This document shows positions 1-13,564 of a stretch of 64,000 bases of DNA, piece after piece. The stretch covers positions 59,768,001 through 59,832,000 of the forward strand of contig CM043697.1 of NCBI GenBank assembly GCA_023935145.1. Reading direction: 5' to 3'. Below the pieces are notes generated by a model. That model searched no databases. It was given only the letters and a program-made list of their open reading frames with translations, and was not told the origin of the DNA. Every line of letters starts with the position of its first letter. Position 1 is the first letter of the stretch. The position numbers and the translations under genes are program-made. This DNA is from Bretschneidera sinensis (lineage: Eukaryota; Streptophyta; Magnoliopsida; Brassicales; Akaniaceae).

Positions 1-188
1 TTACGGAACCCTAATTTTTTCCCCTTGTCTTCATTCTGCAATAGAATGCTGCCATTATGATTATGTGTGGACTTGGAAAAACTCTAGTGGACTGAACTAT
101 AATCAACTGCAATATGACAACTACAAAATCAATGAGAATAATAACAATATACACGTTTTTTCTTCTCGGACTAAATGCCGAATGCTTT

Positions 189-3100
189 CTATTGTATACC
201 CTCTTTGAAGGGACCAGACTCGTGTAACAGTTTCATAACAAGCTTAACCTGCAAATGGAAAAATACCTTTTTTAATTAATACAATTTAAATTGCAAAGAA
301 TTTACACATAATGTGGTGAAGGGGGAGATTGGATTCTTTACAGCCGTTGCATTCAAGTTAAAAGTAATGGTTCCTACTGGTTCCCACAAGTCTTCTCAAT
401 CTCAGGTTCCTCTTTCCTTTTAACGGCAAAGAGAAATTTACACGAAATAGTTCTATGGCGACGTTTGAGATAAGGAGATGGGGAATAATATACAAAATGG
501 AAAGAGACTGCCTTTTGAGAAAACGAAAAACCAAAACAGAAATGGCAAAAAGACGGAGAACAAAGCCAAAGTGCTAGTTGCAATGTAGATTGAAGGTTCT
601 ATTAAGACAAGGATAAGGATATTGCTTTAAGTTATCAAAGGATACACAAAGTTAGAGCATCATCTGAAACTGGACTATAGATGTAGTGCGATTTCATATT
701 AATTTCAGATTTCACATTACCTAACCAAGTAATTTAAATATCACCTTCCAAGACTTCCAACAAAAAGGGTTTCTCTTTGCAATAGATGTGTTAGCCTATT
801 GATATTCTTCAAAGAAGTAACTTTGAAATACAAAAGAGAAGGATGAGAAACAGAGAAAGTAGCATTAGGCAGTTCAAAAAAAGGTTTGTGGGCATGACAG
901 GGGAGCGGGTGTTTTGGAGCCTCATGCATTAAAATGATACATTGAACATTCTAAAAGTATAATTCATCTAAAATGGATTTTCACCTAAAATAACGGAATA
1001 TGTATGACCATACCTGACTTTGCTCACGCACTACAAATTCTTCTATGGCTTGCCTGAAACCTTCATCCATGAGATAATGGCAGCTATAAGTTGTCACAGG
1101 CAGATAACCCCGCTGAATTTTATGCTCACCCTGAGCTCCTGCCTCCACTGTGTTAAGATTAAGTTCAATAGCTGCTTCTATTGCCTGTGATGTCAAAGTA
1201 AATAACGAGTGAAAAATCATGTGTCCATTTTTGTATAATGAATTTCTCACTTATTGTCAAAACTTCTACACCAAAAAAATGAAAATTCTGTGAGATGATT
1301 CTTATTGATGACATCATACTAGTAGGCACTGCCTATCTCTGGTCAGGACACTTACGTGTTCGTGTGTCAGATTCTACTATGACATACATATGATCGAACT
1401 TAACCATAGGAAGCTATGTAAAAAAGTAGAGCATTATCCATAGTTAGCTTTGTCATAGTTTGGGAGAAGAATTTGCTTTACTTTAAACACTACATCTTTT
1501 CCAGTAATTCCTCTATTTATAATATTGTTATGTGGGAAAGTTAACAGTATACAATGACACTTCCACCTTTGCAAATAATCAAAACTGAACCTGGTAATAG
1601 CATGCTTCAAAATGCAAACTTGGATAATAGGCTTGTGGGTGACATCCCCAGAGGCGCCCAAATAAAGTATCTCCTCCAATAAGATTTAGGGCTCCTGCAA
1701 CAAGTTCATCCCCTTCTTCAGCAACAACGAGTAGTATCTGATCTCCCAACTTTGATCCCATGTTGTGAAAGAAATCCCTTGTTAGATAAGGGCTACCCCA
1801 CCTACGGAAAAGTCAATAGTGAATTGAATATGTGACATTTTAATCATCTCATGAAAAAGAAAAAGAGGGGAAGAAAAATGAATCTGAGACAGCATATATA
1901 GAACTTAGTTAACTGAATTATAGAAATCTAATTTGAAAGTAAACATAGTTTAATGATCTGGACTAAACTTGTTATCAGTGGTGTTCCTGTAGAACTCATA
2001 GAAGGAATCCCAATGCCCAGCCTGCCAAGACATAGCCAAAGAAAGAATACGTAAGAAGCCTCGTAAACTTTTGGCCTCGCAGTGTGAAAGTAATTAAAAT
2101 AAGTCAACCAGTCACATGACGGAGATTGGACTAAAAGAGTATGAAAAGGTCTAGACAACTGATGAGATTAAAATGGTCACTTTTGTTGGATGAATATAAT
2201 TTTTTTGATAGAAAATAACAATGCAGTTTGTTTTCGTTCATTCACATAAATGTAGATTTCTTTCAAAGATGTTCCATGATTTGCATTCTCGTTATGATAT
2301 TGAAACAGATTAATAGATCCCAAGATGTACTAGAGCCAGAAAATAATAAAAGAGATGGGGGGTGGGGTGTCTTTAAGGGGCCAGATTTCTCTGTTAATTA
2401 TTCAAGAAAAAAAAAATTAAAAACGATTTCTCTGATAAGTAAAATTCACAAAATTAAGGAATCTTCGGAATGTGATAACCAAGGAATCCGACTATTTGAA
2501 ATGCAAGATTCTGGTGTTTAATTTTTAGGTTAAGTATTAATTGAATTGCAGGAAAGCTAAATTTTCTTATTTGATTTTCACTAGGGAAGTTACTTTCCTG
2601 GGTTTCTTTTTTCTTTTAAATACAAAACTACCTTGAGCCAACCCGATTTATATCAACTTGCAATCTAATCGTGCTGATCAACATCAGGATTCCCAGTCAA
2701 TGGCTAAGGTCAGGGAAGTGCACAGGGAAGAAAGTACAAGTGCCTGAGTTGCAGATGAGAGATGTGAGGGTTTTGAGAGAAAGCGGATAAAGGGGCATGG
2801 AGATTATTAGAATACCCGTCTGTCTGAAAAAAAGTTAACTTTTCCCCTATTCCAGAATCTCAGATTACCAAATAAGATGTAGGGAATCAATTACCTACTA
2901 TTTTCCCCTGCAATGATGCAACTTTCCAGAATTCTGGGGTAAGTGAAAAAAGGGGGTATTCTTCGGAATCTTGCAATTCTCTTGCATGATTTTGGAAAAC
3001 GAATGCCCCCTCAGTGCCACATCATATGTAGAATAGTTGAAAATAAAATGAACTAAACAGATACTCCTTTCCCATAATAACCATGCATATTTACATTTCT

Positions 3101-6100
3101 TATTGTCCAAGTCAAAAGTCTAATGCAGTTTATAAAAAAAAAAGTCTTAATTTAAAATAAATACTCACTTTCCGAATTTATTCCTTCTACGTAGGATGAA
3201 TCATGTGAGAATTATTATTCATGATTGGCGTACAATTGGAAAGTAAATGTAGTTTCCTAGAAATATATGTGTTGACACTAAATATGGGACTGGGGAAAAT
3301 TAAATATTACAATAAATTATCATTAAAATCGATCATTAACTGGTATTAATAAGTACCTTTATTTCATAACCCCGGAGCCGTTTCATAGTCAAGTTTTGCG
3401 CAGAAATCTGCATAGAGAGAGGTCACGCAGATATATGGCAACTTTTTAGACCAAAAAAGAGGAAGTAAAAATGAATAGAAACACATGGCAACCAATTTCC
3501 AAATCACTCACAAGCCACAACCAATCATAAAATAAAAAGTCGATATTCTAGGTAGATCCCGAGCATCCATGAGTTTTGCAAGATTAATGAAACATCAATA
3601 AAGTGATATTTATAAGCGTCTTATAGTCTTCTTTTGTCAATGAAATATGAAGCACTAAAGAAAATAATGTTTAAAGGTACCTTTTGACTCATTTATGGTA
3701 TCTATCCATCTGTTTTGTAATGCAGATCTTCTCTCATTCAAGTGATTGTTTACATCTATCAGAAAAACTGGTTGCTCAAAATTCCATATAAGAGTTGAGT
3801 AGTTGCCATAGCATTATCTGACTGGACTGAGTGATTTTACTCTATTTTCAATGATCTCTATGCATTTTAACTCAGTTTCATTCATCTCCACCTTATGTAT
3901 CGGATGATCTCATTAGATCATTGTGAAGAATCATGCCACTTCACTTGAATCTACCAAAATTTGAGAAAGAGTTGAAAGACGAACCTTTTTGCGCTCCTGA
4001 CGAATATTTTTCCTTTTACTTTGCTTCATATCCATCAAGAACTGATCAAAACTGTGGCACAACAAGGAGAAGTTAACATATTTCTGAATTAATGGGAATA
4101 ACACAGAAGGTTCAAAGTTAGTGACTAAACAGTAGTAAAAGAGAGGTAAACATAAACTCACGACATTGATTAACCGCAGATGCAAATGATGTTAAGAGAA
4201 AAAAGATGGGCCACTGATTTGAATAGGTATTTATCTGATAGTTGCTGACTTTTTGATGATAGAGAAACAGGACAGGGAAGTGGGAGGGATGCATTGTCCT
4301 CAAGTAATATACAAGTAGAATATATTCCTTACAAAATTTTAAGAGAGCTCGAAGACCTTTAAAGCACAAAAAGTATATTTAAAGAAAAAGAAAAGCTAAG
4401 TTAGGAATGAAATAACATGAAACTACAGTCATTGTATAATTTCAATATATAAACCACTCCTAGTCTCTAGATAAATCAAATGCACGTCCATGATAACACA
4501 ACCCATAATGCTAGTCCTCTCAGGGTGGATGTGTACAAGGAAGCAACTACTGTTACTTGAGCAGAGCCTGAAGATACACCCAATCTGAATTGAGCATAGA
4601 GAAGAATACCTAACTAAAGTGAGCGAGAAAAAGAAGGCTCTTCGCCATTGTCACTAAACAACTAAGATTTTCGTTTCCACCAAGTAACAGATTATCAAAG
4701 GAAAAGTATATTGCAGAAGCCACAACCAGAGTTTTTTTTTAATAAGTGAAGCCACAATAAGTGTTGGAACTAGAACTTTTGTGCTGGAGGGGTTGAAATA
4801 TATAATGTGCTCTTGTTTAAATTGTACTTCTTTTCATACAAAAAAAAAATCTATTATTGTTAATACTAAAGCTTTTCAGCAATATTTTCTCAATATATAG
4901 CTAAAGAATATCTACCAAAAATATGTAAGTTTAATAGATTATAATTTACATGCCATATATAAATCAGAATATAATACTATTAAAGAGTCGATGAGAAATT
5001 TTAAATGAACTCAAAAAATAAAACTAGATAATTTAAAAGAAATAAAGAAAAGAGAAGAGTTACCTTGTATTGTGAGAAAAACTTTCAATGTTTAGTCAAA
5101 AATCTCAAAAACATAAATTAAATATTATATAGGTCAAAAACATAAAATTTTATTATAATAATCTTTTTAGGTTGTTCTAACCAATTCTACCTATAGAACA
5201 GTGGACTTGCTTTTAATTAAGTCTCACAAACCAAACAAAAGTAGCTAAATATTACACATAAGGAAGACAGTGATTTGGGGAGATGAGAGACCACTGGAAT
5301 GATAATAAGGAATTTTAAGGTTAAATATTTAGGGAGAAGAAGGCCAGGAATACATATATTTTCTTAGATTTATAGCTGAAACTTAAACCACTAGTTATAT
5401 GATACTAATTTCTCCATTACTTTTTTTTTTTTTTTTGGGGGGGGGGGGGGGGGGGATGCCCTTTCTTAGTACCACCATTGGCTACAACCATCTTAGCTAA
5501 CAATGCAATCACTCACATTCTGATGTAGGAAAAGTAGGGTTGAATGCTAAATAGATGGGAAAATAAGAACAAGGAGATAATAATAGAACAATATTATTGA
5601 ATAGAGAGCAAAGACCTAGACAGCTAGACCTAAGAACCGAATTTGATATTCTTGATCAAATTCAATTCCTAAATCAGGTCTACTTAACATACTACTATAG
5701 GTGCTCTTATATAGGCACCCAACATAATCAAAATAGAAAACTAAATCAAACCCAAATTTCTTTCCTAACCATAGAATATCTAAGAGACTATATGAATTAC
5801 CTAAATATCCCTAATATAAAAATTTACATATTTTCCCTTAATTATAAAAAATCCCATCACATTAAAACCCCAATATTTAATCTTCCCTATGGTCTCCATC
5901 ACATTCTTTGCCAAATCATCTAAGAAAAACTCCTTTAGCTTGTTTTATGGATGTAACATTAACGTTAAAACAAGTAGGTATTCTAATTCGTAAAAACTCA
6001 ATAATCCTAGTCTTATTAAATCAACTTCATGTTTGGGGTAGACTGCGAAAAGAGAGAATTGAACTGTTAAATGATAAGGCACACAAGTGATATAGAGCAG

Positions 6101-8535
6101 AGGAAACTCTCCTCCATTAGTTGTTCTTATTTTTTATTTCATTACCTTTATGAAACAATCTGATGCAGAATAGGAAAGACAATATTTATTATTTTGAGAT
6201 TATGTTTTAATGACAATATTCTTGGAGATGATATTTTAGGAAACTTAGATTTAAGCAATTAGATATTTATTAGTAATTGATTTACTTTCTTATTTAAATT
6301 ATGTCTGGTGCCTATATAAGAGCATTCTACTAGGGTTTTAGATTTTGACTGGATTATGGAATAAACTACTAGTTTGTTATCTCTTGTCCCTCTTGTTTCT
6401 TTGTTCTTCATTCTTCTTAGTCTATTCTCCCTTTTGTCTGTCTATATTCTATCTGATCTATTTTCTCTCGATCTAATATCCCTGATTCTTTGTTGTTTCT
6501 CTCTTTTTTCAATTTGCTTCTCTTTCTACGTATTTGTCCTACGTCAAAGTGGTATTAGAGCACAAACCTCGATCTCTCACTAGCCAAAATTTCTCGTGTT
6601 TCACCCAAATAGATCCACCCAAACACGTCCTAGAACCAAAGCAAATTGAAAAAAAAATATTGTTTTTTGTGCCGTTATAGGACTTGAACAGTGTTGTTAC
6701 AATACCGATGAACAGTGCTCTCGCTGCAGTGTCGATGAACAGTGTAGTCACTATAGTGCCAATGAATAGTGTTCTGCATTTTTATTTATAAATTTTATTT
6801 TTGTAGTTTCTTCTTTCTAAAAAAATTGCAGAGAAAAAAGCAGCCACAAAAAAATATTATCAAAGGTTTCCTTTTCCTATTTTATTTATGTTTATGATTT
6901 ATTTATATTAAAAAGTAGGAAAAAAAAACAATTGGAGTCACTCAATGAGTTTAGTCTGGTCAATTCATATCCAAGTACAAAAGAAGTGCTCTATCAGGTT
7001 TTTGGTCCGTTTGGTCATATCGAGAAAATTAGTATTCCCCCAAATTAAGTGGATTTTCAAGCTCTTGTGCAATACAATTTGCTTCAAGATGCTGTCTGGG
7101 CTAACACTGAGCTTGATAGTGTTACATTTATGACAATTGTTGCTAGTTGGAGATTGAATATTCCAACTGTGAAGCTCAAATCCTCAAGATGCAACAATTC
7201 CTTGCACGAACAACACAATTAGTGGAAGCAGCTTTTGCCAAAACTTCTATCCATCGAGGTTCGTGTCACGACGACACCAAGTATGAAGTTGTTTCTCCAA
7301 TCCAAGAACACTTTGAAGAGAAAACTTCCGTCATTGCCGAAGGACTCAAATCTCACGATGTATTGAATGTCTCTCTTGAAACCTTCACAATGAAGATCAC
7401 CATTGCCAAAGCATGGAAGCCCATACCATCGAGTTTGTTTTACCGCTTTGTGTTGAAGCTCCTTTGATATCATTATCATTCCCGATTGAAGACATCACAT
7501 TCAGAAAATTTCAAGTCTTCATCGATCAACTCAAGCACTCACTAGTTTTGATCCTTCATCACTTCAAAACTCGAGGTCGAGTTTTTTGTAAGTGGGGCAG
7601 AATGATGGAGAATAGGAAAAAAATATTTATTATTTTGGGATTTTGGGATTATGTTGTAATGACAATATTCTTGAAGATGATATTTTAGAAAACTTAGATT
7701 TAGGCAATTAGATATTTATTAGGAATTGATTTACTTTCTTATTTAAATTATGTTTGTTACCTATATAAGAGCACTCTACTAGGGTTTTAGATTCAAACTG
7801 GATTATGAAATAAACTACTAGTTTGTTATCTCTTGTCCCTCTTGTTTCTTGTTTCTTTGTTCGTTATTATTCTTAGTTTGTTATCCCTTTTAACTGTCTA
7901 TCTCCTATCTGAACTATTTTCTCTCGATCTAATATCCCTGATTCTATGTTGTTTCTCTCATTTCTCAATCTGCTTCTCTTTCTACTTATTTGTCGTACAT
8001 CACAATCTTCAGAAGATATTGCTTCACAATCGTATATATAGAGAACATGGCAATCACCTATCAGTTTCCAAGTAGAGTTCAAGGAACAAAGCATATGATT
8101 TGAATATAAACCGAGTAAATTAGTATATACAGCCAACTATGCAACTGGATTTTACATTCCCAGCAAACATGTCACCAAAATTAAGAAACAGTTCATATAT
8201 TACTCACTTTTTATAGTTGCGATTTTTCCAGTGATATTGCATCCCAATCCTCTGCAGGAACCCTTTTTCCTTCAACTTGTGCCACTCAGTTTCAGATGGG
8301 AAGGTAATATGTAGAGACGAAACTTGTGACTGTCAAAAGTTATATAGTCACACTAAGTGGGCAGTATATTGCAAGTTAAAAGTAGAAATCAATTTCAGCA
8401 AAGCCTGTAAATGATAAGATTGTCACATTAAGATGTAAATGATCAGATAGTCACACTAAGCCTGTACATAATCAGATAGGTTCGCATAAGTCTCCCAATG
8501 ATTGGGCTTCAGCTATAGAAGATGCCAAATAATCA

Positions 8536-8577
<42 letters not shown>

Positions 8578-11500
8578 TAAGAAATCTTAATTTTTAGTTA
8601 AGATTGCCCCATAGAAGTGTAAATGTGCGACTGATAAAGTTGGGCTCCATTGGCGTAGACATTTCTAGTTCTTCTGTGTAGCCTACCCTAGTTCTTGTAT
8701 GTATTCTCTCAGCTTTCAATAATGGTGGTCAACTACCAAATTTGTTCCAGAAAATAACTGTACCAAAGAACATTAACTCATAGAAGAAAAGGAAATGTTA
8801 TAATTTATGCAGAAATGCAAAGTAAAGAGTTCCACTGCACAATCCATACTAAAATAACATAAATGGAGGATTCAGTTTAGTAATGTGCATGTACCAGATG
8901 TCTATTGCTCATATCAGATAAACGAAATCGTATATAGATAATATACTTGAAGCAATGAGAACATATGCATATGGCTTGGTATGTAATCACAAGATGATAA
9001 AATCATGCAATGAAAGCAACAAACATGTGATTCATCTAATACCTTAGCTGTTAGATCCTTCAGTGCGGAGACCATAACATCAAATACTTGATCTTTAAAT
9101 GAGGTATTACGGATCAAAATCCTTGGACCAGTTACTGGAGTAAAAGGCACACAACATTGGAACTTTGGATAGTATCTTGATCCAAAATTGTAGTAAGCAT
9201 CAGACCAAGAATAATCGAAAACAAATTCACCATAGGAATGGCTGCACACCAAAATCAAGAGAGATAAAAGAACAGCTATGGAAGGAAGGAGTTAAATCAG
9301 AATGTTCGAGAAGAATATACATAAGAATGTGCTACATGGAGAGCACGGCAGATGCTAAACCTTTTAAGATAGAGTGGAACAACACCTAATATATTTCCAG
9401 ATTCATCTTTAGCAACAATGTGGCGTGGCATCCATCCTGTTTCCTGAAATCATTATTGCTGCAGAATTAGGATGACAACAGAATCTTCAGGCTTATTCGC
9501 ACCAATCATATAATTTGAGATGAGCAAGGCCATCCATGATAGTAGAATGATTTATTTGATTCTATTGCTCCCACAATCCCAGATATTTTGTCCACTTTAC
9601 AAAGTAGAATATGATACATGTTCACTCTCCAAAATTACCCTTAACTTTTTTTTAATATCTCAATATAAAAGCCCCATTGAAAATGAGCCCATAAAGGCAA
9701 TTTTGGAAGACAACAACTTTTTTTGGGATGAAGGAAGTAATTAATTTTCAGAGAATATTTTGTGATGCTGAATTAGTTACAGTATCATTCCAAACATTTT
9801 AAGACAAAATCTTTCTAATTCTTAAAGTACTACAACAAAGGATCTAAAAGCCACAGATGGAGAATGCCAGATATAAAACACATCTGCAGATATGCATGTA
9901 AAAACGTACAGGCACACAATTTGTATTAAAAGCTGGTTATGTTGGATTAACAATCTTCATAAACACAGTTTCAACGAAGTCAACAAAACTACATCTCACT
10001 TATTCATCACTTGAAAGATATCCATTCCCTAAACAAAATATAATCAGCTAGTCCCAAGTGTAATGAAGATAAGCAAGTAAGCAACAGATATCTACACTTC
10101 AGGATGTTGCAACCCTCCAATGATAAGTGGAAATATTTTATTAGACATAAAGCTAGAAGAAAAATAAAGGACATATATATGTAAAAAAAAAAAAAAAAAG
10201 AGTACAAGACAGAGAGAAGTGTATGGCTGAGGAATGAAGCTCTTGCCAGGGGTACTATATGGAATTCCATAGTAACATAAGCAGTTTTTCAGATCTTGGT
10301 ATGAACAACTTGCTTCGCTAATTTCGAAAAACTTTTCAGTTGTTGTTGATGGAAGACAATGCTAATACAAAGTACAGACTTGGAAAAGAGTAGATATGTT
10401 TATAACTTATATGTTGTTGTGTTGCACTAACCCTAGGATCAACTGAAAGACGTATTAAGGTGGAAGTTCGCTCAAACAAGAATGTACAAAGGTGGGTGAT
10501 TCTTTCCAACCAAAGTTTGTGTTATTTTCTTTCCTTTTTTCCCCCTTCCATCAAGTTTCTTGTATTACCTTTATGTTTATCATTGTGACAATTATTTTAT
10601 TAATGAATCTTGAATGTACCAGACAGCACAAGAATTTTCTATGACCTTTTCTTCTGTTTTCTGTCGCAAAAATTTTTACTCTCTTTCTCCCCACCCCTCT
10701 TGAGAGGAGTAGAAAAGGAAAAGAAAAGTTTGTTCTTTGGCCCACTAATTCGTAGAGTAAATGCAGAGATGTTAAGCTAATATATTGTATATATTATCCA
10801 TCAAAAGTTAGAGCAGTTAAAATCTTTATTTAATATTCATGCTGACCAACTCAGAAAAATAATAGAAGCCTACATCACTAACATGAGGAATGGATGAAAC
10901 CAGAACTTATTAAGAAAAGTTCTCAATTATGAAGCCTCCTACAAGACTCCACATCAAAATGAAAATCATAAAATCAACTTCTGCACATAGAATAAACTAT
11001 TTTCGATTGGAACTGAAGAGGGAGAAATGACCCATTTATACCTTTTGTTTTGATAAATGACCCATTTCTACCTCAAGTGCAACAAAATGAAACCTTTTTG
11101 TTTTGATAAGGGACCCATTTCTACCTGAAGTACAACAAAATGCAAGGATTCGACTCCCATATTATGACCAAGCAGCCCTTATACTAATAATGGCCAATAG
11201 AACTTAATAAAGCTATGGTATATAGCAATGATTCTTAACCTTCACAGCAGAACCTGACTCTTCTAAGCTTGAAAGAAAACCGTGGGTGAGAAATGGATTA
11301 AACTTTTCAGGACCTGTAGCATCTAGAGTGCATGCATCCCAGTCATCTGATGAAACCTTTGATACAGAAGAAACAACTGAAAGAGATATCATTTTAGGTC
11401 TCAACTGGTTTCCCGGCACTTCCTAGATTTAGAATCAACAAAATGGAATCAGTAGCAGATGTTACCAAAAAAAATGCAAACACAAGTATAAACAATAAGA

Positions 11501-12853
11501 TAAGAATATAACTACTCTAATTACTGTAGAACCATCAAAGGAGAACACCTCTGGGCCTGACCCTGTCAAAGCAAAATCCCCCAGTGAAAAGTCCAACTCT
11601 TGTGGCTCCGCAGACTTCTTAGATTCCCAAAACAGTGCAGTAACTCTAGATGCCTGCACTGAACTCCCAAAATGTTGTCTTGATGGTGATTTTCCCTATA
11701 GTTTCAAAAATCAACCGCTTATGTTACACATCATTATCTACTAATTTACCATGGGTCTTAACAAATACTAACTAAAAGGGAGAGAAAGAGAGAGAGAGAG
11801 GGGGGGGGGGGGGGGGGGGAGGTCAGTGGTACAATGAGTATTTCTAATACAAATTGAAATGAAACAAAGTAGAGATGTTTTAATCAATGCATATAGCCAT
11901 TTTTTATATAACAAATCCAAGCGGTAGGAACCTATATTTGTCCAACTCTTCATTTTACTTAAAAGTACCTGTGTCGAACACATATCCAAAACGTGTATGA
12001 AAATATGGGCATGACTCTTGGACCCTCCAAGTTAATGGAGAACTTACAATGTATAGATGAGTCACCGTGTCAGACACGTATCCACATCCGACACTCATAC
12101 CCAATTCCGAGTAACATAGGTAAGAACTTTGGACATGATTTGCTAAAACGATTACAGTTCTTCTGACCCAAGCTGAGAACAAACCAACTTATTAGTTTAC
12201 ATATTCTTTCATGGAAACACGTTCGATTCCTTTTTCCCCTATGCCGACAACACAAGAAGCTCAGCTTCCAATTTAATTCCCTTTTCTACACAAAATTTTG
12301 ATTTCCTCTTCATATATAAAAGAAGAAAACTAGTAAAAGAATTATATCGTGGTCCCAGAATGTAGTGAGATAAATGTAGAGAATCTTTGTACAGCTTAAA
12401 TAATAAATAAAGGAAAATAACACGCACACACACAAGCAACCCCCCAATCAGGAAAGCAATAATTATAAATGTGCACGGGATCAAGTGAACTTTTAAGGTC
12501 ATGTAAATAATTGATAGACAGAAGGATCAGACTTCAGAGCATACGCTTCCATGTACTACGTAAGTAGAAATCTAATGGAGATCATTATCCATTCTGTTAC
12601 AAAAACTAGTAAAAAAAATTGTTCCAATCATATCAATGAACTACTCATACGTCAATTGTATTATGCTTAAACCAATAATTTGTTTAACAGACACCAAGAT
12701 AGACACTAATGAAATTACTCAGAACAGAAACTTGGTTCTTACGAGTTCATAGAATCAAAATTAATCAAATTATCACCTCGTGTAATTGTATGAGCACACC
12801 TTACACACGTCTATATGTGCGGATATATATAAAAAATAAAAAATAAAAAAACC

Positions 12854-12895
<42 letters not shown>

Positions 12896-12965
12896 TACTT
12901 ACAAAGCGAGGATGGAATTGGCCAAGAAATGGCGAAGGCTTGCAGTAGTTGACTACAGCAGCCAT
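189..12965 (-). CDS. FemAB-like acyltransferase-fold protein (COG3146/DUF482 family), 12 exons
   Basis: My splice model, each exon with AG/GT borders and a conserved reading frame, is 12903-12965, 11525-11695, 11240-11422, 9361-9443, 9043-9241, 8208-8329, 3985-4051, 3357-3407, 1969-2021, 1591-1801, 1014-1184 and 189-248. It gives 1434 nt, 477 aa plus a TAG stop. The start ATG at 12965 opens a short Ser/Gln-rich leader that could be a transit peptide (inference). The conserved body follows: GVVPLYLK, then HSYGEFVFDYSWSDAYY, KFQCCVPFTPVTGPR, RKNIRQERKK, LVAGALNLIGGDTLFGRLWG and NTVEAGAQGEHKIQRGY. These are signatures of the COG3146 family, which is related to FemAB/GNAT acyltransferases and is shared by bacteria and plants. 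The substrate is unknown to me. Homologues have a similar length, so the gene looks intact. Introns 3 (1.8 kb), 5, 6 (4.2 kb) and 1 (1.2 kb) hold repeats and one LTR element. No in-frame stop or frameshift was seen. Confidence 0.88.
5421..5455. repeat. Homopolymer tract T16-G19
   Basis: Sixteen T are followed by nineteen G inside intron 6 of the FemAB-like gene. The length may be imprecise because such tracts are hard to sequence. Confidence 0.9.
5590..6120 (-). mobile_element. Probable LTR fragment related to the 6161-8002 element, inverted
   Basis: The stretch around 5700-5720 reads GCTCTTATATAGGCACC, the reverse complement of the TATA-box region GGTGCCTATATAAGAGC in the LTR at 6161-6546. 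The surrounding sequence is AT-rich and non-coding, and ends next to the intact element. I read it as a diverged LTR piece in the opposite orientation. No flanking duplication was found. The short ORFs here show no recognisable protein. Confidence 0.3.
6161..8002 (+). mobile_element. Non-autonomous LTR retrotransposon (1.84 kb), complete
   Basis: Two direct repeats, 6161-6546 (386 bp) and 7603-8002 (400 bp), begin TGATG and end TCA. Each contains CTATATAAGAGCA, a TATA-like box. A 5-bp target duplication CAATC flanks the element at 6156-6160 and 8003-8007. A primer-binding site complementary to initiator tRNA-Met, TGGTATTAGAGC, lies at 6550-6561, three bases after the left LTR. A purine-rich tract (AAGTGGGGCAGAA) precedes the right LTR. 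The interior of about 1.06 kb has no gag or pol that I recognise; a 106-aa reading frame at 7147-7467 resembles nothing I know. The element must therefore depend on proteins from another element, probably copia type given its primer site and 5-bp duplication. It sits in intron 6 of the FemAB-like gene, in the antisense orientation. Confidence 0.85.
6550..6561 (+). other. Primer-binding site of the 1.84-kb LTR element
   Basis: TGGTATTAGAGC differs by one base from TGGTATCAGAGC, the common plant site that pairs with the 3' end of initiator tRNA-Met. It lies three bases after the left LTR. Confidence 0.75.
8539..8575. repeat. (GA)n microsatellite
   Basis: About 18 AG dinucleotide repeats lie in intron 5 of the FemAB-like gene. 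Confidence 0.95.
11028..11145. repeat. Short degenerate tandem repeat in intron 3
   Basis: The motif GACCCATTT(C/A)TACC recurs at about 11028, 11059 and 11111, with TTTTGTTTTGATAA between the copies. This gives two to three partial copies with a period of about 52 bp inside intron 3 of the FemAB-like gene (9444-11239). Confidence 0.6.
11789..11819. repeat. (GA)n followed by a poly-G tract
   Basis: A short GA run merges into about 20 G residues in intron 1 of the FemAB-like gene. On the minus strand this is a long C tract. Confidence 0.9.
12854..12895. repeat. Compound (TA)n(GA)n microsatellite
   Basis: About ten TA repeats are followed by about ten GA repeats, immediately next to the exon 1 splice donor (GTAAGT at 12902-12897, minus strand) of the FemAB-like gene. 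Confidence 0.95.
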
Positions 12966-13082
12966 GGCTACACACTGAAACTGAGTGCTTTCTCTCTCTA
13001 AACAAACACAAACCAAAAGCCAAAAAAACAGAGGCTAAAATTGAATGTTAAACATTGGAGTACATTACGATTAATTGCGTGT

Positions 13083-13088
13083 CACGTG
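13083..13088. promoter_or_regulatory. G-box (CACGTG) upstream of the FemAB-like gene
   Basis: A palindromic CACGTG, extended to CACGTGGC, lies about 118 bp upstream of the start codon at 12965 on the minus strand. CACGTGGC matches the G-box/ABRE core bound by plant bZIP and bHLH factors. Its position suits a proximal promoter, but function is inferred from the motif alone. Confidence 0.4.
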
Positions 13089-13363
13089 GCAAACTACAAG
13101 GTCGGGTATTTTAAATTAATTTTGAATTAGAAAAAAATGAAATTTATTTTATTTTTAAATTTATTAAAAATATTTTTTTATTTTGAATTTTCATATTTAA
13201 AATATTTGAAAAATAAATAAATATGAAAAAAAATATATATATTTTGAACAATCTAACTCTTTATTTTTTATTTTGCAGAACTTATTTATAAATTTTAAAT
13301 TTATAAATCAATTCAATTTTATATTAAATTCATAGATTATTTTTTAGTTCCAAACATGGCAAT

Positions 13364-13564
13364 CAGCGGCAGAGCCATACAGGTATGAGTGGCCAATTGC
13401 CCCAAAACTTTTAAAATTATAATTTTTAACTTAATTTTGTTTTGTAAATTTTTATAAAATTTGCACGTTGCCCCTCATAATAACTACAACTACACTTTAA
13501 AATATATTTTTCTTGCATAATTTTATTTTGCCTCCCCTCAATATGAAATTTCAGCTCCACCCTG
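13364..13564. mobile_element. hAT-like MITE, 201 bp
   Basis: The element starts CAGCGGCAGAGCC and ends GCTCCACCCTG, imperfect terminal inverted repeats of the CAGGGGCGGAGC kind common in plant hAT elements. The flanks are ATGGCAAT (13356-13363) and ATGACAAT (13565-13572), an 8-bp target duplication with one mismatch. It has no coding capacity. It lies about 400 bp upstream of the FemAB-like gene. Confidence 0.7.

Noticed and set aside
7147..7467. 106-aa frame as gag of the 1.84-kb LTR element
   Set aside because: It has no zinc knuckle or gag-like motif that I recognise, and a second frame overlaps it on the other strand. I kept the interior as non-coding.
8914..9258. 114-aa minus frame as an independent gene
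   Set aside because: It is exon 5 of the FemAB-like gene plus intron read-through; the exon ends at a GT donor after LTAK.
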